Below, in pieces: positions 1 to 9,071 of a stretch of 49,829 nucleotides of DNA (positions are counted from its first letter, which is position 1; every line of letters begins with the position of its first letter). A program made the translations under genes and the position numbers. The DNA is from an uncultured Bacteroidales bacterium (GTDB taxonomy: Bacteria > Bacteroidota > Bacteroidia > Bacteroidales > Bacteroidaceae): positions 1 through 49,829 of the forward strand of contig CADAEK010000020.1 in the NCBI GenBank assembly GCA_902786925.1, given 5' to 3'. The notes beneath the pieces were generated by a model. It was not told where the DNA came from. It saw nothing but the letters and a program-made list of their open reading frames with translations, and did no database searches.

Positions 1-4
1 AATT

Positions 5-39
5 AAGGGCAAGTACCTGTTTCCCAGATACTTGCCCTT
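5..39 (-). terminator. Hairpin terminator after ppdK
   Basis: Perfect 11-bp arms (5-15 and 29-39) enclose a 13-nt loop just beyond the ppdK stop codon. The minus-strand T tract after the stem is short, so termination is inferred from position and stem strength. Confidence 0.6.
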
Positions 40-67
40 TATGTAACTGATTTTCAGCATCTTTCGA

Positions 68-2788
68 TTATTCCTCGACCGCTGCCTGCGCGGCGGCTAG
101 ACGTGCAATTGGCACACGGAATGGAGAACATGATGCGTAGTTCATGCCAACCTTAGCACAGAACTTCACAGATGAAGGTTCACCACCATGCTCACCACAA
201 ATACCGGTGCGCATACCTGGACGTACGGCACGACCCTTCTCTACTGCCATCTTGATGAGCTGGCCAACACCGTTCTGGTCAAGTACCTGGAATGGGTCAA
301 CCTTCAGAATCTTCTTTTCCAGATATACTGGGAGGAAGGATGCGATGTCGTCACGAGAGTAACCGAAGGTCATCTGAGTGAGGTCATTCGTACCGAATGA
401 GAAGTATTCAGCCTCCTTGGCAATCTTGTCCGCAGTGAGGGCAGCACGTGGAATCTCAATCATCGTACCGATTTCGAATGGGATTTCAACGCCTTCCTCT
501 GCGAAGACTTCCTTGGCTACACTCTGAATGATTTCCTTCTGCTGCTTGAGCTCGTAGAGGATACCGATGAGTGGCACCATGATTTCAGGATGTGGATCGA
601 AGCCCTCCTTCTTCAGCTGACAAGCAGCACCAAGGATGGCGCGAGTCTGCATTGCCGTGATTTCAGGGAAGGTGATGCCAAGACGGCAACCACGGTGACC
701 GAGCATTGGGTTGTTCTCTGCAAGAGAAGCTACACGCTGCTGGATAACCTTGATGTCCACGCCCATTGCTTTAGCCATTTCCTGCTGGCCTTTGAGGTCA
801 TGAGGAACGAACTCGTGCAATGGTGGGTCGAGCAGACGAATGTTCACGTGGAGACCATCCATAGCCTTCAGGATTCCGTAGAAGTCAGCCTTCTGATATG
901 GAAGAAGCTTAGCGAGAGCCTTCTCACGACCTTCAACAGTATCTGAGAGAATCATCTCACGCATTGCAACAATCTTCTGATCGTCGAAGAACATATGCTC
1001 TGTACGGGTCAAACCAATACCCTTCGCACCGAATGCACGAGCCACCTGAGCGTCGTGTGGAGTGTCGGCGTTGGTACGTACCTGCAACTTAGTGTACTTG
1101 TCGCAGAGGTCCATGAGAGCCTTGAAGTCGCCAGAGAGCTCAGCAGCCTTTGTCTGAATCTCACCTGCATATACCTGGCCAGTAGAACCGTTCAGAGAGA
1201 TGTAGTCACCTTCCTTGTAAGTGACACCCTCAATTTCAACAGTCTTTGACTTATAGTCGACGTTGATGGCTCCAGCACCTGATACGCAGCACTTACCCAT
1301 ACCACGAGCAACCACAGCAGCGTGAGAAGTCATACCACCACGAGCTGTGAGGATACCTTCAGCAGATGCCATACCTGCAAGGTCCTCTGGAGAGGTCTCA
1401 ATACGCACCATGATGACCTTATGGCCATTCGCGTTCCATTCCTGAGCGTCGTCAGCGTGGAACACAATCTGACCGCATGCAGCACCTGGAGATGCAGGCA
1501 GGCCCTGAGTGATCACCTTTGCCTTCTTCAAAGCGTCCTTGTCGAACACTGGGTGGAGAAGCTCATCAAGCTTCTGTGGCTCGCAGCGGAGGATTGCAGT
1601 CTTCTCATCGATGAGACCTTCGCGGACGAGGTCCATAGCAATCTTCACCATTGCGGTACCTGTACGCTTACCGTTACGAGTCTGGAGGAACCAGAGTTTG
1701 CCTTCCTGAACGGTGAACTCCATATCCTGCATATCTTTGTAGTGCTTCTCCAGCTTGTCCTGAATGTCGTTCAGTTCAGCATAGAGGGCTGGCATAGCTT
1801 CTTCCATAGATGGATACTTAGCCTTGCGCTCTTCCTCTGAGATGCCGGCGCGCTCAGCCCAACGCTGTGAGCCAATCTTGGTAATCTGCTGTGGAGTGCG
1901 AATACCTGCCACCACGTCTTCACCCTGTGCATTGATGAGATACTCACCATTGAAGAGGTTTTCGCCGTTACCAGCGTCACGTGAGAAGCATACGCCTGTA
2001 GCAGAGGTGTCACCCATGTTACCGAATACCATTGCCATCACAGAGACAGCAGTACCCCACTCGTCTGGAATGCCTTCCATCTTACGGTAGAGGATAGCAC
2101 GCTCGTTCATCCAGCTGCGGAACACAGCGCAGATAGCACCCCAAAGCTGAACGATTGGGTCTGTTGGGAAGTCCTGACCGGTACGCTCCTTGATGGCCTT
2201 CTTAAAGAGCTCAACGAGCTTCTTCAAAGAGTCAACAGAGAGGTCCTTGTCAAGGGTTACGCCTTGCTCTTCCTTCACTTTCTCGATAATTTCCTCAAAT
2301 GGGTCGATATCCTCTTTGTTCACAGGCTTCAGACCCATCACGACGTCACCATACATCTGCACGAAACGACGGTATGAATCATATACGAAATGAGGATTGT
2401 TTGTCTTCTTGGCCATACCTTCTGCCACCTCGTCGTTCAAACCCAAGTTGAGAATGGTATCCATCATACCTGGCATAGATGCGCGAGCACCTGAACGAAC
2501 GGATACGAGCAGTGGATTATTCACATCGCCAAACTTGCAGTTCATGAGTTTCTCTACATGAGCCACAGCTGCGTTAACTTCACCCTGAAGAAGCTCTTTG
2601 ATTTTCTCCTCACCTACTTCATAGTATTCATTACAGCAATCTGTAGTGATTGTGAAGCCTGGAGGCACTGGCACACCAATGAGGTTCATTTCGGCAAGGT
2701 TTGCGCCCTTACCACCGAGAGCCTCGCGCATCTGCGCATTACCTTCAGCTTGTCCATTTCCGAAGGTATAAACTCTTTTCTGAGCCAT
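68..2788 (-). CDS. ppdK: Pyruvate, phosphate dikinase
   Basis: This enzyme interconverts ATP, phosphate and pyruvate with AMP, pyrophosphate and phosphoenolpyruvate in the cytosol. In anaerobic Bacteroidetes it joins glycolysis to gluconeogenesis and PPi metabolism. The 906-residue length is normal for bacterial PPDK. The N-terminal ATP-grasp half covers about residues 1-360. The swivelling phosphohistidine domain carries GGMTSHAAVVAR with the phospho-acceptor His at 489. The C-terminal PEP/pyruvate TIM barrel ends with the CGEHGGEP motif, whose Cys is the catalytic acid. The start MAQKRVYTFG agrees with the family and lies about 110 bp below a full Bacteroidetes promoter. It appears monocistronic, with its own promoter and a hairpin after the stop. 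I saw no frameshift or missing key residue. Confidence 0.97.
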   Translation of the reverse strand: MAQKRVYTFGNGQAEGNAQMREALGGKGANLAEMNLIGVPVPPGFTITTDCCNEYYEVGEEKIKELLQGEVNAAVAHVEKLMNCKFGDVNNPLLVSVRSGARASMPGMMDTILNLGLNDEVAEGMAKKTNNPHFVYDSYRRFVQMYGDVVMGLKPVNKEDIDPFEEIIEKVKEEQGVTLDKDLSVDSLKKLVELFKKAIKERTGQDFPTDPIVQLWGAICAVFRSWMNERAILYRKMEGIPDEWGTAVSVMAMVFGNMGDTSATGVCFSRDAGNGENLFNGEYLINAQGEDVVAGIRTPQQITKIGSQRWAERAGISEEERKAKYPSMEEAMPALYAELNDIQDKLEKHYKDMQDMEFTVQEGKLWFLQTRNGKRTGTAMVKIAMDLVREGLIDEKTAILRCEPQKLDELLHPVFDKDALKKAKVITQGLPASPGAACGQIVFHADDAQEWNANGHKVIMVRIETSPEDLAGMASAEGILTARGGMTSHAAVVARGMGKCCVSGAGAINVDYKSKTVEIEGVTYKEGDYISLNGSTGQVYAGEIQTKAAELSGDFKALMDLCDKYTKLQVRTNADTPHDAQVARAFGAKGIGLTRTEHMFFDDQKIVAMREMILSDTVEGREKALAKLLPYQKADFYGILKAMDGLHVNIRLLDPPLHEFVPHDLKGQQEMAKAMGVDIKVIQQRVASLAENNPMLGHRGCRLGITFPEITAMQTRAILGAACQLKKEGFDPHPEIMVPLIGILYELKQQKEIIQSVAKEVFAEEGVEIPFEIGTMIEIPRAALTADKIAKEAEYFSFGTNDLTQMTFGYSRDDIASFLPVYLEKKILKVDPFQVLDQNGVGQLIKMAVEKGRAVRPGMRTGICGEHGGEPSSVKFCAKVGMNYASCSPFRVPIARLAAAQAAVEE

Positions 2789-2898
2789 AATTTCTTTAAG
2801 TTTTATTAATTATTTAAGGTTGTAAAATAAATTCTTTTCATATGTATCAGAAGTCTCACTCTTCTCTCATAAAGCAAGGTATCCTGTCTGTTACTTTG

Positions 2899-2930
2899 CA
2901 AATATAGAAGTTTTCAAGCGAGTTAACAAA
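2899..2930 (-). promoter_or_regulatory. Bacteroidetes promoter for ppdK
   Basis: On the minus strand a TTTG -33 box (2930-2927) and a TATATTTG -7 box (2906-2899) are separated by 20 bp. This matches the Bacteroidetes primary sigma consensus TTTG-N19-21-TAnnTTTG. It points into ppdK with a leader of roughly 105 nt. Confidence 0.7.
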
Positions 2931-2961
2931 ATTTTTCTTGTTTTTTTTTCATTACAGGCCA

Positions 2962-4029
2962 TTATTTGCCCGTCAGCTTGCGAAAGAGGTCCTTGTTAAG
3001 CTGCGCAATCCGCTGGCTACGCCGTAGATTCTCCTGAATAATCTCCTCTGTTTTGCTGTACATGTTGCGTATGTTCTCAGTAATGAAACTCTGCACGCGC
3101 TCTTCCACGTCGGGGATGCCTTCTTCACGGGGAGATAGGCACAGAAGTCCGTCTGGAACGAGTTCAACATGGATGGTCTTGCCCGTCTGAATAGGGTCGC
3201 CGTCAAAATGTGCCACACCTTCTGAAGAACGTTGAATGGTCAGCTTTTGGCATTGGAATGTCTTGATGCGGGAATTTTGGGTGAGAGTACCATTGAAAAG
3301 TTGAATAGCAATCTGAGGCGCCTCAATTGCAGTGAAGGGCTCCAGTATAGTCACATCCATGATACCATCACGCACCGAGGCAGAAGGCGCAATATAGGCA
3401 TTGTTGCCATATTGAGAGGCATTGGCACACGAAATGAGGAAAGCCTTGCAGGTCTCGTGCACATCTTCTCCGTCAAGCTTGTTCACCATCTCCACCTCAT
3501 AAGTCTCAGGATGGTAGTTCAGGCTGCTTTTCAAGATATTTTCCAGATAAGAGGCTGCACCTCGTTTGCCCGATTCGGCAAAACGCTGTGAGATAAAAGC
3601 ATCGAAGCCCACACCGCAGGTACAAAAGAATGGGCGGTCATTCATCAATCCATAGTCCATCGTGTGAACTTGCCCTTGATTGATAATCTTGATAGCGCTG
3701 AGCGGGTCTGTAGGGATACGAAGATGTCGGGCGAGTCCATTTCCAGAACCAGACGGAATGATAGCCAGTGCTGTCTGAGTATGCACCAAGCCGCTGGCGA
3801 CCTCATTCACAGTGCCGTCACCTCCGATAGCGCATACCACATCCATCCCCTGCTGTGCAGCCTTCTTAGCAAGCTCGGTGGCGTGTCCTGCCCGTTTGGT
3901 CTGAGTGATTTTGTAATCATTATAGCGCCCCATGTCAAGATATTCGTCTATCAGCTTCGTCACAAATTTCTTGCCCGAAGTACCTGATATGGGGTTAACT
4001 ATGAATTGTATATTTTTCTTCTCTGCCAT
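2962..4029 (-). CDS. Diacylglycerol/sphingoid-base kinase family protein (DagK/LCB5)
   Basis: A predicted cytosolic, membrane-associated lipid kinase that would transfer phosphate from ATP to a lipid hydroxyl. The N-terminal DAGK catalytic domain begins with the strand motif FIVNPISGTSG (about residues 9-19). The nucleotide-binding signature GGDGTVNEVASGL follows near residues 69-81, with IIPSGSGNGLARHL after it. The C-terminal beta-sandwich contains HFDGDP. The 355 residues are slightly longer than typical DgkB/YegS proteins because of a charged C-terminal tail. Its lipid cannot be read from sequence: diacylglycerol, a sphingoid base or ceramide are all possible. It diverges from serine palmitoyltransferase across a 369-bp region with a promoter on each strand, which makes a sphingolipid role worth testing. 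Confidence 0.85.
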   Translation of the reverse strand: MAEKKNIQFIVNPISGTSGKKFVTKLIDEYLDMGRYNDYKITQTKRAGHATELAKKAAQQGMDVVCAIGGDGTVNEVASGLVHTQTALAIIPSGSGNGLARHLRIPTDPLSAIKIINQGQVHTMDYGLMNDRPFFCTCGVGFDAFISQRFAESGKRGAASYLENILKSSLNYHPETYEVEMVNKLDGEDVHETCKAFLISCANASQYGNNAYIAPSASVRDGIMDVTILEPFTAIEAPQIAIQLFNGTLTQNSRIKTFQCQKLTIQRSSEGVAHFDGDPIQTGKTIHVELVPDGLLCLSPREEGIPDVEERVQSFITENIRNMYSKTEEIIQENLRRSQRIAQLNKDLFRKLTGK

Positions 4030-4141
4030 ATATTTCAGAACAAGCTTCGTGCTTCCCGTAACAGCCTTACTTTCCTAAAATAATAATGTATAACAAGAAC
4101 CGAAAGAAGCCCTGGCTTTTTATCTGTTTCTTTTGTTGCTG

Positions 4142-4175
4142 CAAAAGTACGACTTTTTTATACCAATTTTTCAAA
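4142..4175 (-). promoter_or_regulatory. Promoter for the DagK-family gene
   Basis: The minus-strand -7 box TACTTTTG occupies 4149-4142. A TTTG (4175-4172) lies 22 bp upstream, slightly beyond the usual 19-21 bp spacer. The box is about 110 bp ahead of the start codon. Confidence 0.5.
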
Positions 4176-4244
4176 ACGGGAAATGTTTTTAACTGATATT
4201 TATTTTTTTTCCGAAAACGTAAGGAAGAAAAGTTCTTTTTTTAC

Positions 4245-4252
4245 TAACTTTG
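4245..4252 (+). promoter_or_regulatory. -7 box for serine palmitoyltransferase
   Basis: TAACTTTG followed by CACC is a perfect Bacteroidetes -7 element. No clear TTTG is found 19-21 bp upstream. The predicted leader to the start at 4399 is about 140 nt. The 4030-4398 gap otherwise holds only the divergent promoter for the lipid kinase. Confidence 0.55.
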
Positions 4253-4398
4253 CACCGTTTTTGGAGTCACGTATAGACTTAACTTGAAATAATATTAATA
4301 TAATAGTGTGCTTTTTTCGGCGGGAAGCCCCTGTGTTTTTTCATGCGACATGAATGCACGTCAAAGCTCCCCAAGGCGCTGAAACGCACCATTTAACT

Positions 4399-5586
4399 AT
4401 GGGTTTACTACAAGAAAGAATGCGTAAGTACAGGGAACCGCAGAAATACATCAATGCGGGTGTTTACCCTTACTTCCGTGAAATTGACAGCCACCAAGAC
4501 ACCGAAGTCACCATGAGTGGCAAGAGAGTCCTCATGTTTGGTTCCAATTCGTATATGGGCCTCACATATGACAAGCGAATCTGTCAGGCTGCCATCAAAG
4601 CCATTGAGAAATACGGCACAGGTTGTGCAGGTTCACGTTTCCTTAACGGTACGCTCGATCTCCACATCCAACTCGAGAAAGAACTGGCTGAGTTTGTGGG
4701 CAAGGATGAAGCATTGGTATACTCCACTGGCTTCACAGTTAATTCGGGTGTTGTGTCATGTCTTACAGGTCGTAACGACTACATCATCGGTGATGACCGC
4801 GACCACGCTTCCATCGTGGATGGACGCCGTCTCTCGTTCTCACAGTTCTTCCATTACAAGCACAATGACATGGAAGACCTTGAGCACCAGCTCATGCGAT
4901 GCACCCCTGATGCTCTGAAACTGATTGTGATTGACGGTCTCTTCTCTATGGAGGGTGACTTGGCCAAACTGCCTGAAATCATTGAACTGAAGAAGAAGTA
5001 CAACGCCACTGTCATGGTAGACGAGGCACACGGTTTGGGAGTGTTTGGCAAGAATGGCCGCGGTGTGTGCGACCACTTCGGAGTAACCAACGACGTGGAC
5101 CTTATCATGGGTACATTCTCCAAGAGTCTCGCATCTATTGGCGGTTTCATTGCTTCCGACAGCGACACCATCAACTGGCTCCGTCACAACAGCCGCACAT
5201 ATATCTTTAGTGCTTCCAACACACCTGCAGCTACAGCAGCTGCCCTCGAGGCACTTCACATCCTGCAGCAGGAGCCTGAGCGTCAGGAGAACCTCTGGAA
5301 AATCACCAACTACGCCTTGGAGCAGTTCAAGCAGGCTGGCTTCGAGATTGGCGATACCGAGAGCCCTATCATCCCGCTCTATGTGCGCGACGCATTCAAG
5401 ACATTCCAGGTAACCAAGATGGCGTTCGACAAAGGCGTCTTTGTCAACTCTGTGGTTCCACCTGCTTGCGCACCACAGGACACACTCATTCGTGTGGCAC
5501 TCATGGCCACTCACACCAAGGAGCAGGTTGACCGCTGCGTTGCCATCCTCGTAGATGTGTTCAAGGAACTGGACTTGTTAAAGTAA
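4399..5586 (+). CDS. spt: Serine palmitoyltransferase (alpha-oxoamine synthase family)
   Basis: A PLP-dependent enzyme that condenses serine with a long-chain acyl-CoA to 3-ketosphinganine, the first committed step of sphingolipid synthesis in Bacteroidetes. The protein has 395 residues from MGLLQERMRK. An upstream in-frame ATG at 4354 would add 15 residues lacking family resemblance, so 4399 is preferred. Visible features are the substrate-loop FGSNSYMGL, the glycine-rich GTGCAGSRFLNG, VDEAHGLGVFG with the PLP-contacting Asp, and GTFSKSLASIGG with the Schiff-base Lys at 242. Related 2-amino-3-ketobutyrate CoA ligase and 8-amino-7-oxononanoate synthase share this fold. The N-terminal sequence and the absence of biotin or threonine genes nearby favour Spt. 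It is followed by serS after 121 bp containing a long AT-rich hairpin. Confidence 0.85.
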   Translation: MGLLQERMRKYREPQKYINAGVYPYFREIDSHQDTEVTMSGKRVLMFGSNSYMGLTYDKRICQAAIKAIEKYGTGCAGSRFLNGTLDLHIQLEKELAEFVGKDEALVYSTGFTVNSGVVSCLTGRNDYIIGDDRDHASIVDGRRLSFSQFFHYKHNDMEDLEHQLMRCTPDALKLIVIDGLFSMEGDLAKLPEIIELKKKYNATVMVDEAHGLGVFGKNGRGVCDHFGVTNDVDLIMGTFSKSLASIGGFIASDSDTINWLRHNSRTYIFSASNTPAATAAALEALHILQQEPERQENLWKITNYALEQFKQAGFEIGDTESPIIPLYVRDAFKTFQVTKMAFDKGVFVNSVVPPACAPQDTLIRVALMATHTKEQVDRCVAILVDVFKELDLLK

Positions 5587-5604
5587 CAAATAAATCAAAC
5601 AACT

Positions 5605-5682
5605 AAAAAACTAAAAACTAAAAGTAAAAGAATCTGCCATCCGCTTTTGGGGGGAACTTTAGCTTTTAGTTTTTAGTTTTTT
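5605..5682 (+). terminator. Long AT-rich inverted repeat between spt and serS
   Basis: Two perfect 20-nt complementary arms (5605-5624 and 5663-5682) made of CTAAAAA-type repeats flank a 38-nt spacer. Inside the spacer AAAAG and CTTTT can extend pairing, and a GGGGGG run sits near the middle. The downstream arm ends in a T run, so it could act as a terminator for spt. No consensus promoter is seen between it and serS, so some read-through or an unrecognised promoter is needed. Confidence 0.5.
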
Positions 5683-5707
5683 TCGTTTTTCACTATCATA
5701 GACACAT

Positions 5708-7021
5708 ATGCTTACACTCAAGTTAATTACCGAAGAGACCGACAGAGTGATTAAGGGTCTCGAGAAAAAGCATTTTCCAGAGGCAAAAGCCGCTGTAGAG
5801 AAAGCCATTGCCATCGACAAGCAGCGTCGTGAGGCTCAGACGAAACTTGATGCCATTCTGGCTGAGAGCAAGAAGTACGCCGCACAAATTGGACAGCTGA
5901 TGAAGGCGGGAAAGAAAGAAGAAGCTGAGACTGCCAAAGCAGAAGTGGCTAAGCTCAAAGCCAGCGCCGCAGAACTCGAAACAGTGAAGGCGAATGCAGA
6001 GCAGGAGCTGACTGCACACCTCTGCACCATCCCCAATATTCCCTACGATGAAGTGCCTGAAGGCTCATGTGCAGAAGATAACGTGGTGGTGAAGTCTTCC
6101 TTGCGCGAGTGCAAGCCTGGTGACACCGTGGGCAACTGGGACACCATCCCTTCTAACGGCAACGCAAAGCTCCCACACTGGGAACTGGCCAAGAAATACA
6201 ACCTCATTGACTTCGACCTCGGCGTGAAGATAACCGGTGCCGGTTTCCCCGTTTACATCGGCAAGGGTGCACAGTTGCAGCGTGCCCTCATCAACTTCTT
6301 CTTGGCAGAGGCAAACAAGGCTGGCTACACAGAAATCATGCCTCCTACAGTGGTGAATGCCGCTTCAGGTTATGGAACAGGCCAGCTGCCAGACAAGGAA
6401 GGCCAGATGTACCACTGCGAGGTGGATGACCTCTACTTGATTCCTACAGCAGAGGTGCCTGTGACAAACATCTACCGTGATGTTATCCTCGACGAGAAGG
6501 ATCTTCCTATCAAGAATTGCGCTTACACCCAGTGCTTCCGTCGCGAGGCTGGCTCATACGGCAAAGATGTGCGTGGTTTGAACCGTCTGCACGAGTTCTC
6601 CAAGATTGAGATTGTGCGCATCGACAAGCCTGAGCACTCTAAGGAAAGCCATCAGGAGATGCTGGACCACGTGGAAGGTCTCCTGAAGAAGCTCGAACTC
6701 CCCTACCGCATTCTGCGCCTTTGTGGCGGTGACCAGAGCTTCACTTCTGCAATCTGCTACGACTTCGAGGTGTACAGCGAGGCTCAGGGCCGCTGGCTTG
6801 AGGTGTCTTCTGTATCCAATTTCGACACCTATCAGGCTAACCGTCTTAAGTGCCGCTACCGCAATGCAGACAAGAAAGTTCAGCTCTGCCACACCCTCAA
6901 TGGTTCAGCCCTTGCGCTTCCCCGCATCGTGGCTTCCATCCTTGAGGACAACCAGACACCAGAAGGCATTCGCATTCCTAAGGCACTCGTGCCCTACACT
7001 GGTTTCGAGATGATTGACTAA
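5708..7021 (+). CDS. serS: Seryl-tRNA synthetase
   Basis: A cytosolic class II aminoacyl-tRNA synthetase that charges tRNA-Ser (and tRNA-Sec where present) with serine. The N-terminal antiparallel coiled-coil arm that grips the long variable arm of tRNA-Ser spans about residues 25-105 and is visible as a K/A/E-rich heptad stretch. The catalytic core follows: motif 2 is near CFRREAGSYGKDVRGLNRLHEF, with the conserved Arg residues, and motif 3 is in LNGSALALPRIVASILE close to the C terminus. At 437 residues the length is somewhat above the usual 420-430. The start MLTLKLITEETDRVIKGL is the family start. A hairpin terminator follows 23 bp after the stop. Confidence 0.96.
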   Translation: MLTLKLITEETDRVIKGLEKKHFPEAKAAVEKAIAIDKQRREAQTKLDAILAESKKYAAQIGQLMKAGKKEEAETAKAEVAKLKASAAELETVKANAEQELTAHLCTIPNIPYDEVPEGSCAEDNVVVKSSLRECKPGDTVGNWDTIPSNGNAKLPHWELAKKYNLIDFDLGVKITGAGFPVYIGKGAQLQRALINFFLAEANKAGYTEIMPPTVVNAASGYGTGQLPDKEGQMYHCEVDDLYLIPTAEVPVTNIYRDVILDEKDLPIKNCAYTQCFRREAGSYGKDVRGLNRLHEFSKIEIVRIDKPEHSKESHQEMLDHVEGLLKKLELPYRILRLCGGDQSFTSAICYDFEVYSEAQGRWLEVSSVSNFDTYQANRLKCRYRNADKKVQLCHTLNGSALALPRIVASILEDNQTPEGIRIPKALVPYTGFEMID

Positions 7022-7042
7022 ACATAATTCAACATACAACAA

Positions 7043-7078
7043 GAAAGGGACACAACGAAAGTTGTGCCCCTTTTTCTT
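7043..7078 (+). terminator. Rho-independent terminator of serS
   Basis: GGGACACAAC and GTTGTGCCCC pair with one mismatch around a GAAA tetraloop (7057-7060). A run of five T follows at 7071-7075. It lies 23 bp after the serS stop, in the space before the convergent protease gene. Confidence 0.85.
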
Positions 7079-7117
7079 TCAATTGGCTTCGCCGAGCTCA
7101 AAGGTTCTTCATTTTTT

Positions 7118-8896
7118 TTATCCTCCGAGGGGCAGAATCTGCAACGAGGAGGTGAAGATTTGCTTGAACATGGAAGATTTGAGGTTTTCCCGGTTACGTA
7201 CAGCAATGGTTTTCAACCGACGTGCATTGGCGAAGACGCTTTCGGAGAAAGTCACATCACTACCCTCAAAAACAAGGTGCTCGAGGTTGACACAATCTCT
7301 GAAACACACATGGTCCACATGCCCGATGGTCTTGCCGATACGAAGAGTGTTCAGGTTGTCGCATCCATGAAACATGAGGACAGGCAGCGCGTCTTCGCGA
7401 AGGAAGAGGCGAACCCAATAGACAGAATCGGGCACTTCCTCGTCCACTATAAAATTGCGACGCATCGTATCGTAGCCTTTCAGGTCGGTGAACATCTTGT
7501 GGTTCATGCTGCGAAGGTCGTATTTTACTGTTTTCGTCTGCGTGACACTCTCCTCCCCCATCTTGACGGTCACGTTCTTGGAGAAATGGCCGTTCAGACC
7601 GATTTCAGCGGAAGGAAGACGGAGAAAATGGTGTTTTGACTCCACGAAGCGTGCTCCGGTGAGGTCCAGTTCAGTCAGCACACCGATGGAGGCTGATGGC
7701 TGCTCGACGCTGACGGCACCTGCCATACGCCGCAGCAGTTGCCAGTCAGCTCCGTTCAGTTTGCCGATAAGGGTCAGCTTGCCAACGTTCATGGCTTCAG
7801 CTTCGGGCAGGAGTTCGACCAGCGTGCCCGCTTTCTTCACCTCAATGGTGCGTTCAGTAGGAGTTGCAGAGGCTTCGTTCGGCACGATATTCACCATAAT
7901 ATTCGTCAGCAAGGCCTCGTGGGTGAAGAGGCGATAGTATCCGTCTGCGCTGCCTCCCCAACCGAAATTGAAATGGAACATACCATCTGAATAGCCGTCC
8001 AGCAAGAAAGCGTGCCCCTTGTTTGTAACTGCAACCACGCGTTGATGCTGCAGGTCGGTGTAGGCCGCATTCAACATGGTGGGGACATCGAAGAGGCCGT
8101 GACGCAGAAGTTTCATCCGAGGGGAGAAATTGAAATGGTTCACCAAGCTATATTTCAGCTGATGGAAATTGGCTAACGTTGCCTCCTCTCCATATTTGGG
8201 CGAAAGCGTCATGCTGCACATGGCCTGCAGGCGTGCAATGAGGTCTTGTTTGGCTTTGTCCCGGGGAATGACAGGTGCATAGTCTGGCCAATTGATGGTG
8301 ATGCCGTCCAACTTGCAAAGGAGACTTTTTTGCGTGACATCGTCCAGCATGAACTCAACCTGTCCCCGGATGCGGTCGGGATGTTGCCAATACTTGAGCA
8401 ACAGCGCCTCGGCTGTGCCCACACATCCAGACTTGACCGATAAGGTCTTTCCCTCCCATTCAATCGGCAATTGAAGCTGATACCAAGAGATGTCACCCAT
8501 CAGCGGCTCGCATGCTTTCCACGTCTCTGTGAGACGCAGCAGCTGTGTGTCGGGGTGGTGCTCGCTCTGCAGGCGGTTCAGACAACGCTCATAGTAGGCA
8601 AAGATGTCGCGATAGGTGCCATTGAGGGAGCCCCCGAAATAGCCACGAAGCGAATAGGCCAGAACCTGGCTGGGGTACACATCGGCATACTTGCTGTCGG
8701 CAACGATGACCCATCCGCCATGGGGCGAACTGTTGGAAAACACATGACAGACTCCCTCGACCATGAGTTCCTCCAGAAGGATTGAGTCGACCGGCACTCC
8801 ACGGGAAAGGAGAAATGAGGTTCCGATTTGCTGCTCCTGAGCGGAGAGGCTCAAGGGGAGTAGGCTAAGTATAAGCAGGAAAATGTATTTGCGCAT
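7118..8896 (-). CDS. Secreted C10-family cysteine protease with BspA-like C-terminal region
   Basis: A predicted extracellular or surface cysteine protease of the streptopain/C10 group. The N terminus MRKYIFLLILSLLPLSLSAQ is a signal peptide cleaved after SAQ. A propeptide-like region follows to about residue 140. The nucleophile Cys158 lies in SGCVGTAEALLLKYW. The catalytic His295 lies in NKGHAFLLDGYS, and FNFGWGG (Asn310, Trp313) completes the active site, so the catalytic set looks intact. From about residue 360 the sequence changes to the Prevotella-type module with GKLTLIGKLNGADW and LTELDLTGARF, then irregular leucine-rich BspA-like repeats to residue 592. No recognisable type IX secretion C-terminal domain was seen. 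Transcription is from a full promoter close to the start. The gene is convergent with serS. Confidence 0.85.
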   Translation of the reverse strand: MRKYIFLLILSLLPLSLSAQEQQIGTSFLLSRGVPVDSILLEELMVEGVCHVFSNSSPHGGWVIVADSKYADVYPSQVLAYSLRGYFGGSLNGTYRDIFAYYERCLNRLQSEHHPDTQLLRLTETWKACEPLMGDISWYQLQLPIEWEGKTLSVKSGCVGTAEALLLKYWQHPDRIRGQVEFMLDDVTQKSLLCKLDGITINWPDYAPVIPRDKAKQDLIARLQAMCSMTLSPKYGEEATLANFHQLKYSLVNHFNFSPRMKLLRHGLFDVPTMLNAAYTDLQHQRVVAVTNKGHAFLLDGYSDGMFHFNFGWGGSADGYYRLFTHEALLTNIMVNIVPNEASATPTERTIEVKKAGTLVELLPEAEAMNVGKLTLIGKLNGADWQLLRRMAGAVSVEQPSASIGVLTELDLTGARFVESKHHFLRLPSAEIGLNGHFSKNVTVKMGEESVTQTKTVKYDLRSMNHKMFTDLKGYDTMRRNFIVDEEVPDSVYWVRLFLREDALPVLMFHGCDNLNTLRIGKTIGHVDHVCFRDCVNLEHLVFEGSDVTFSESVFANARRLKTIAVRNRENLKSSMFKQIFTSSLQILPLGG

Positions 8897-8916
8897 ATAA
8901 GTTATTTAAATATTTG

Positions 8917-8947
8917 CAAATATACGGTGATGAAAATACTATACAAA
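8917..8947 (-). promoter_or_regulatory. Promoter for the C10 protease gene
   Basis: On the minus strand TTTG (8947-8944) and TATATTTG (8924-8917) are separated by 19 bp, an exact match to the Bacteroidetes consensus. The start codon is about 20 bp downstream of the -7 box, so the leader is very short. Confidence 0.7.
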
Positions 8948-9071
8948 ATAAAATGTGAATATTTATTGTTTGCTACGATGGTTTTCGGTTTGAGCAAGGC
9001 TTCCAAGCGTGTGCTGAAGTCCATGAAACAGACCGCCCCGCTCAGTAATTTCGGGAAAGAAACAGGAGGGT

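Noticed and set aside
4840..5514. Long minus-strand frame inside serine palmitoyltransferase
   Set aside because: A complementary-strand shadow of a clear PLP enzyme, rich in His, Cys and Val from reversed codons.
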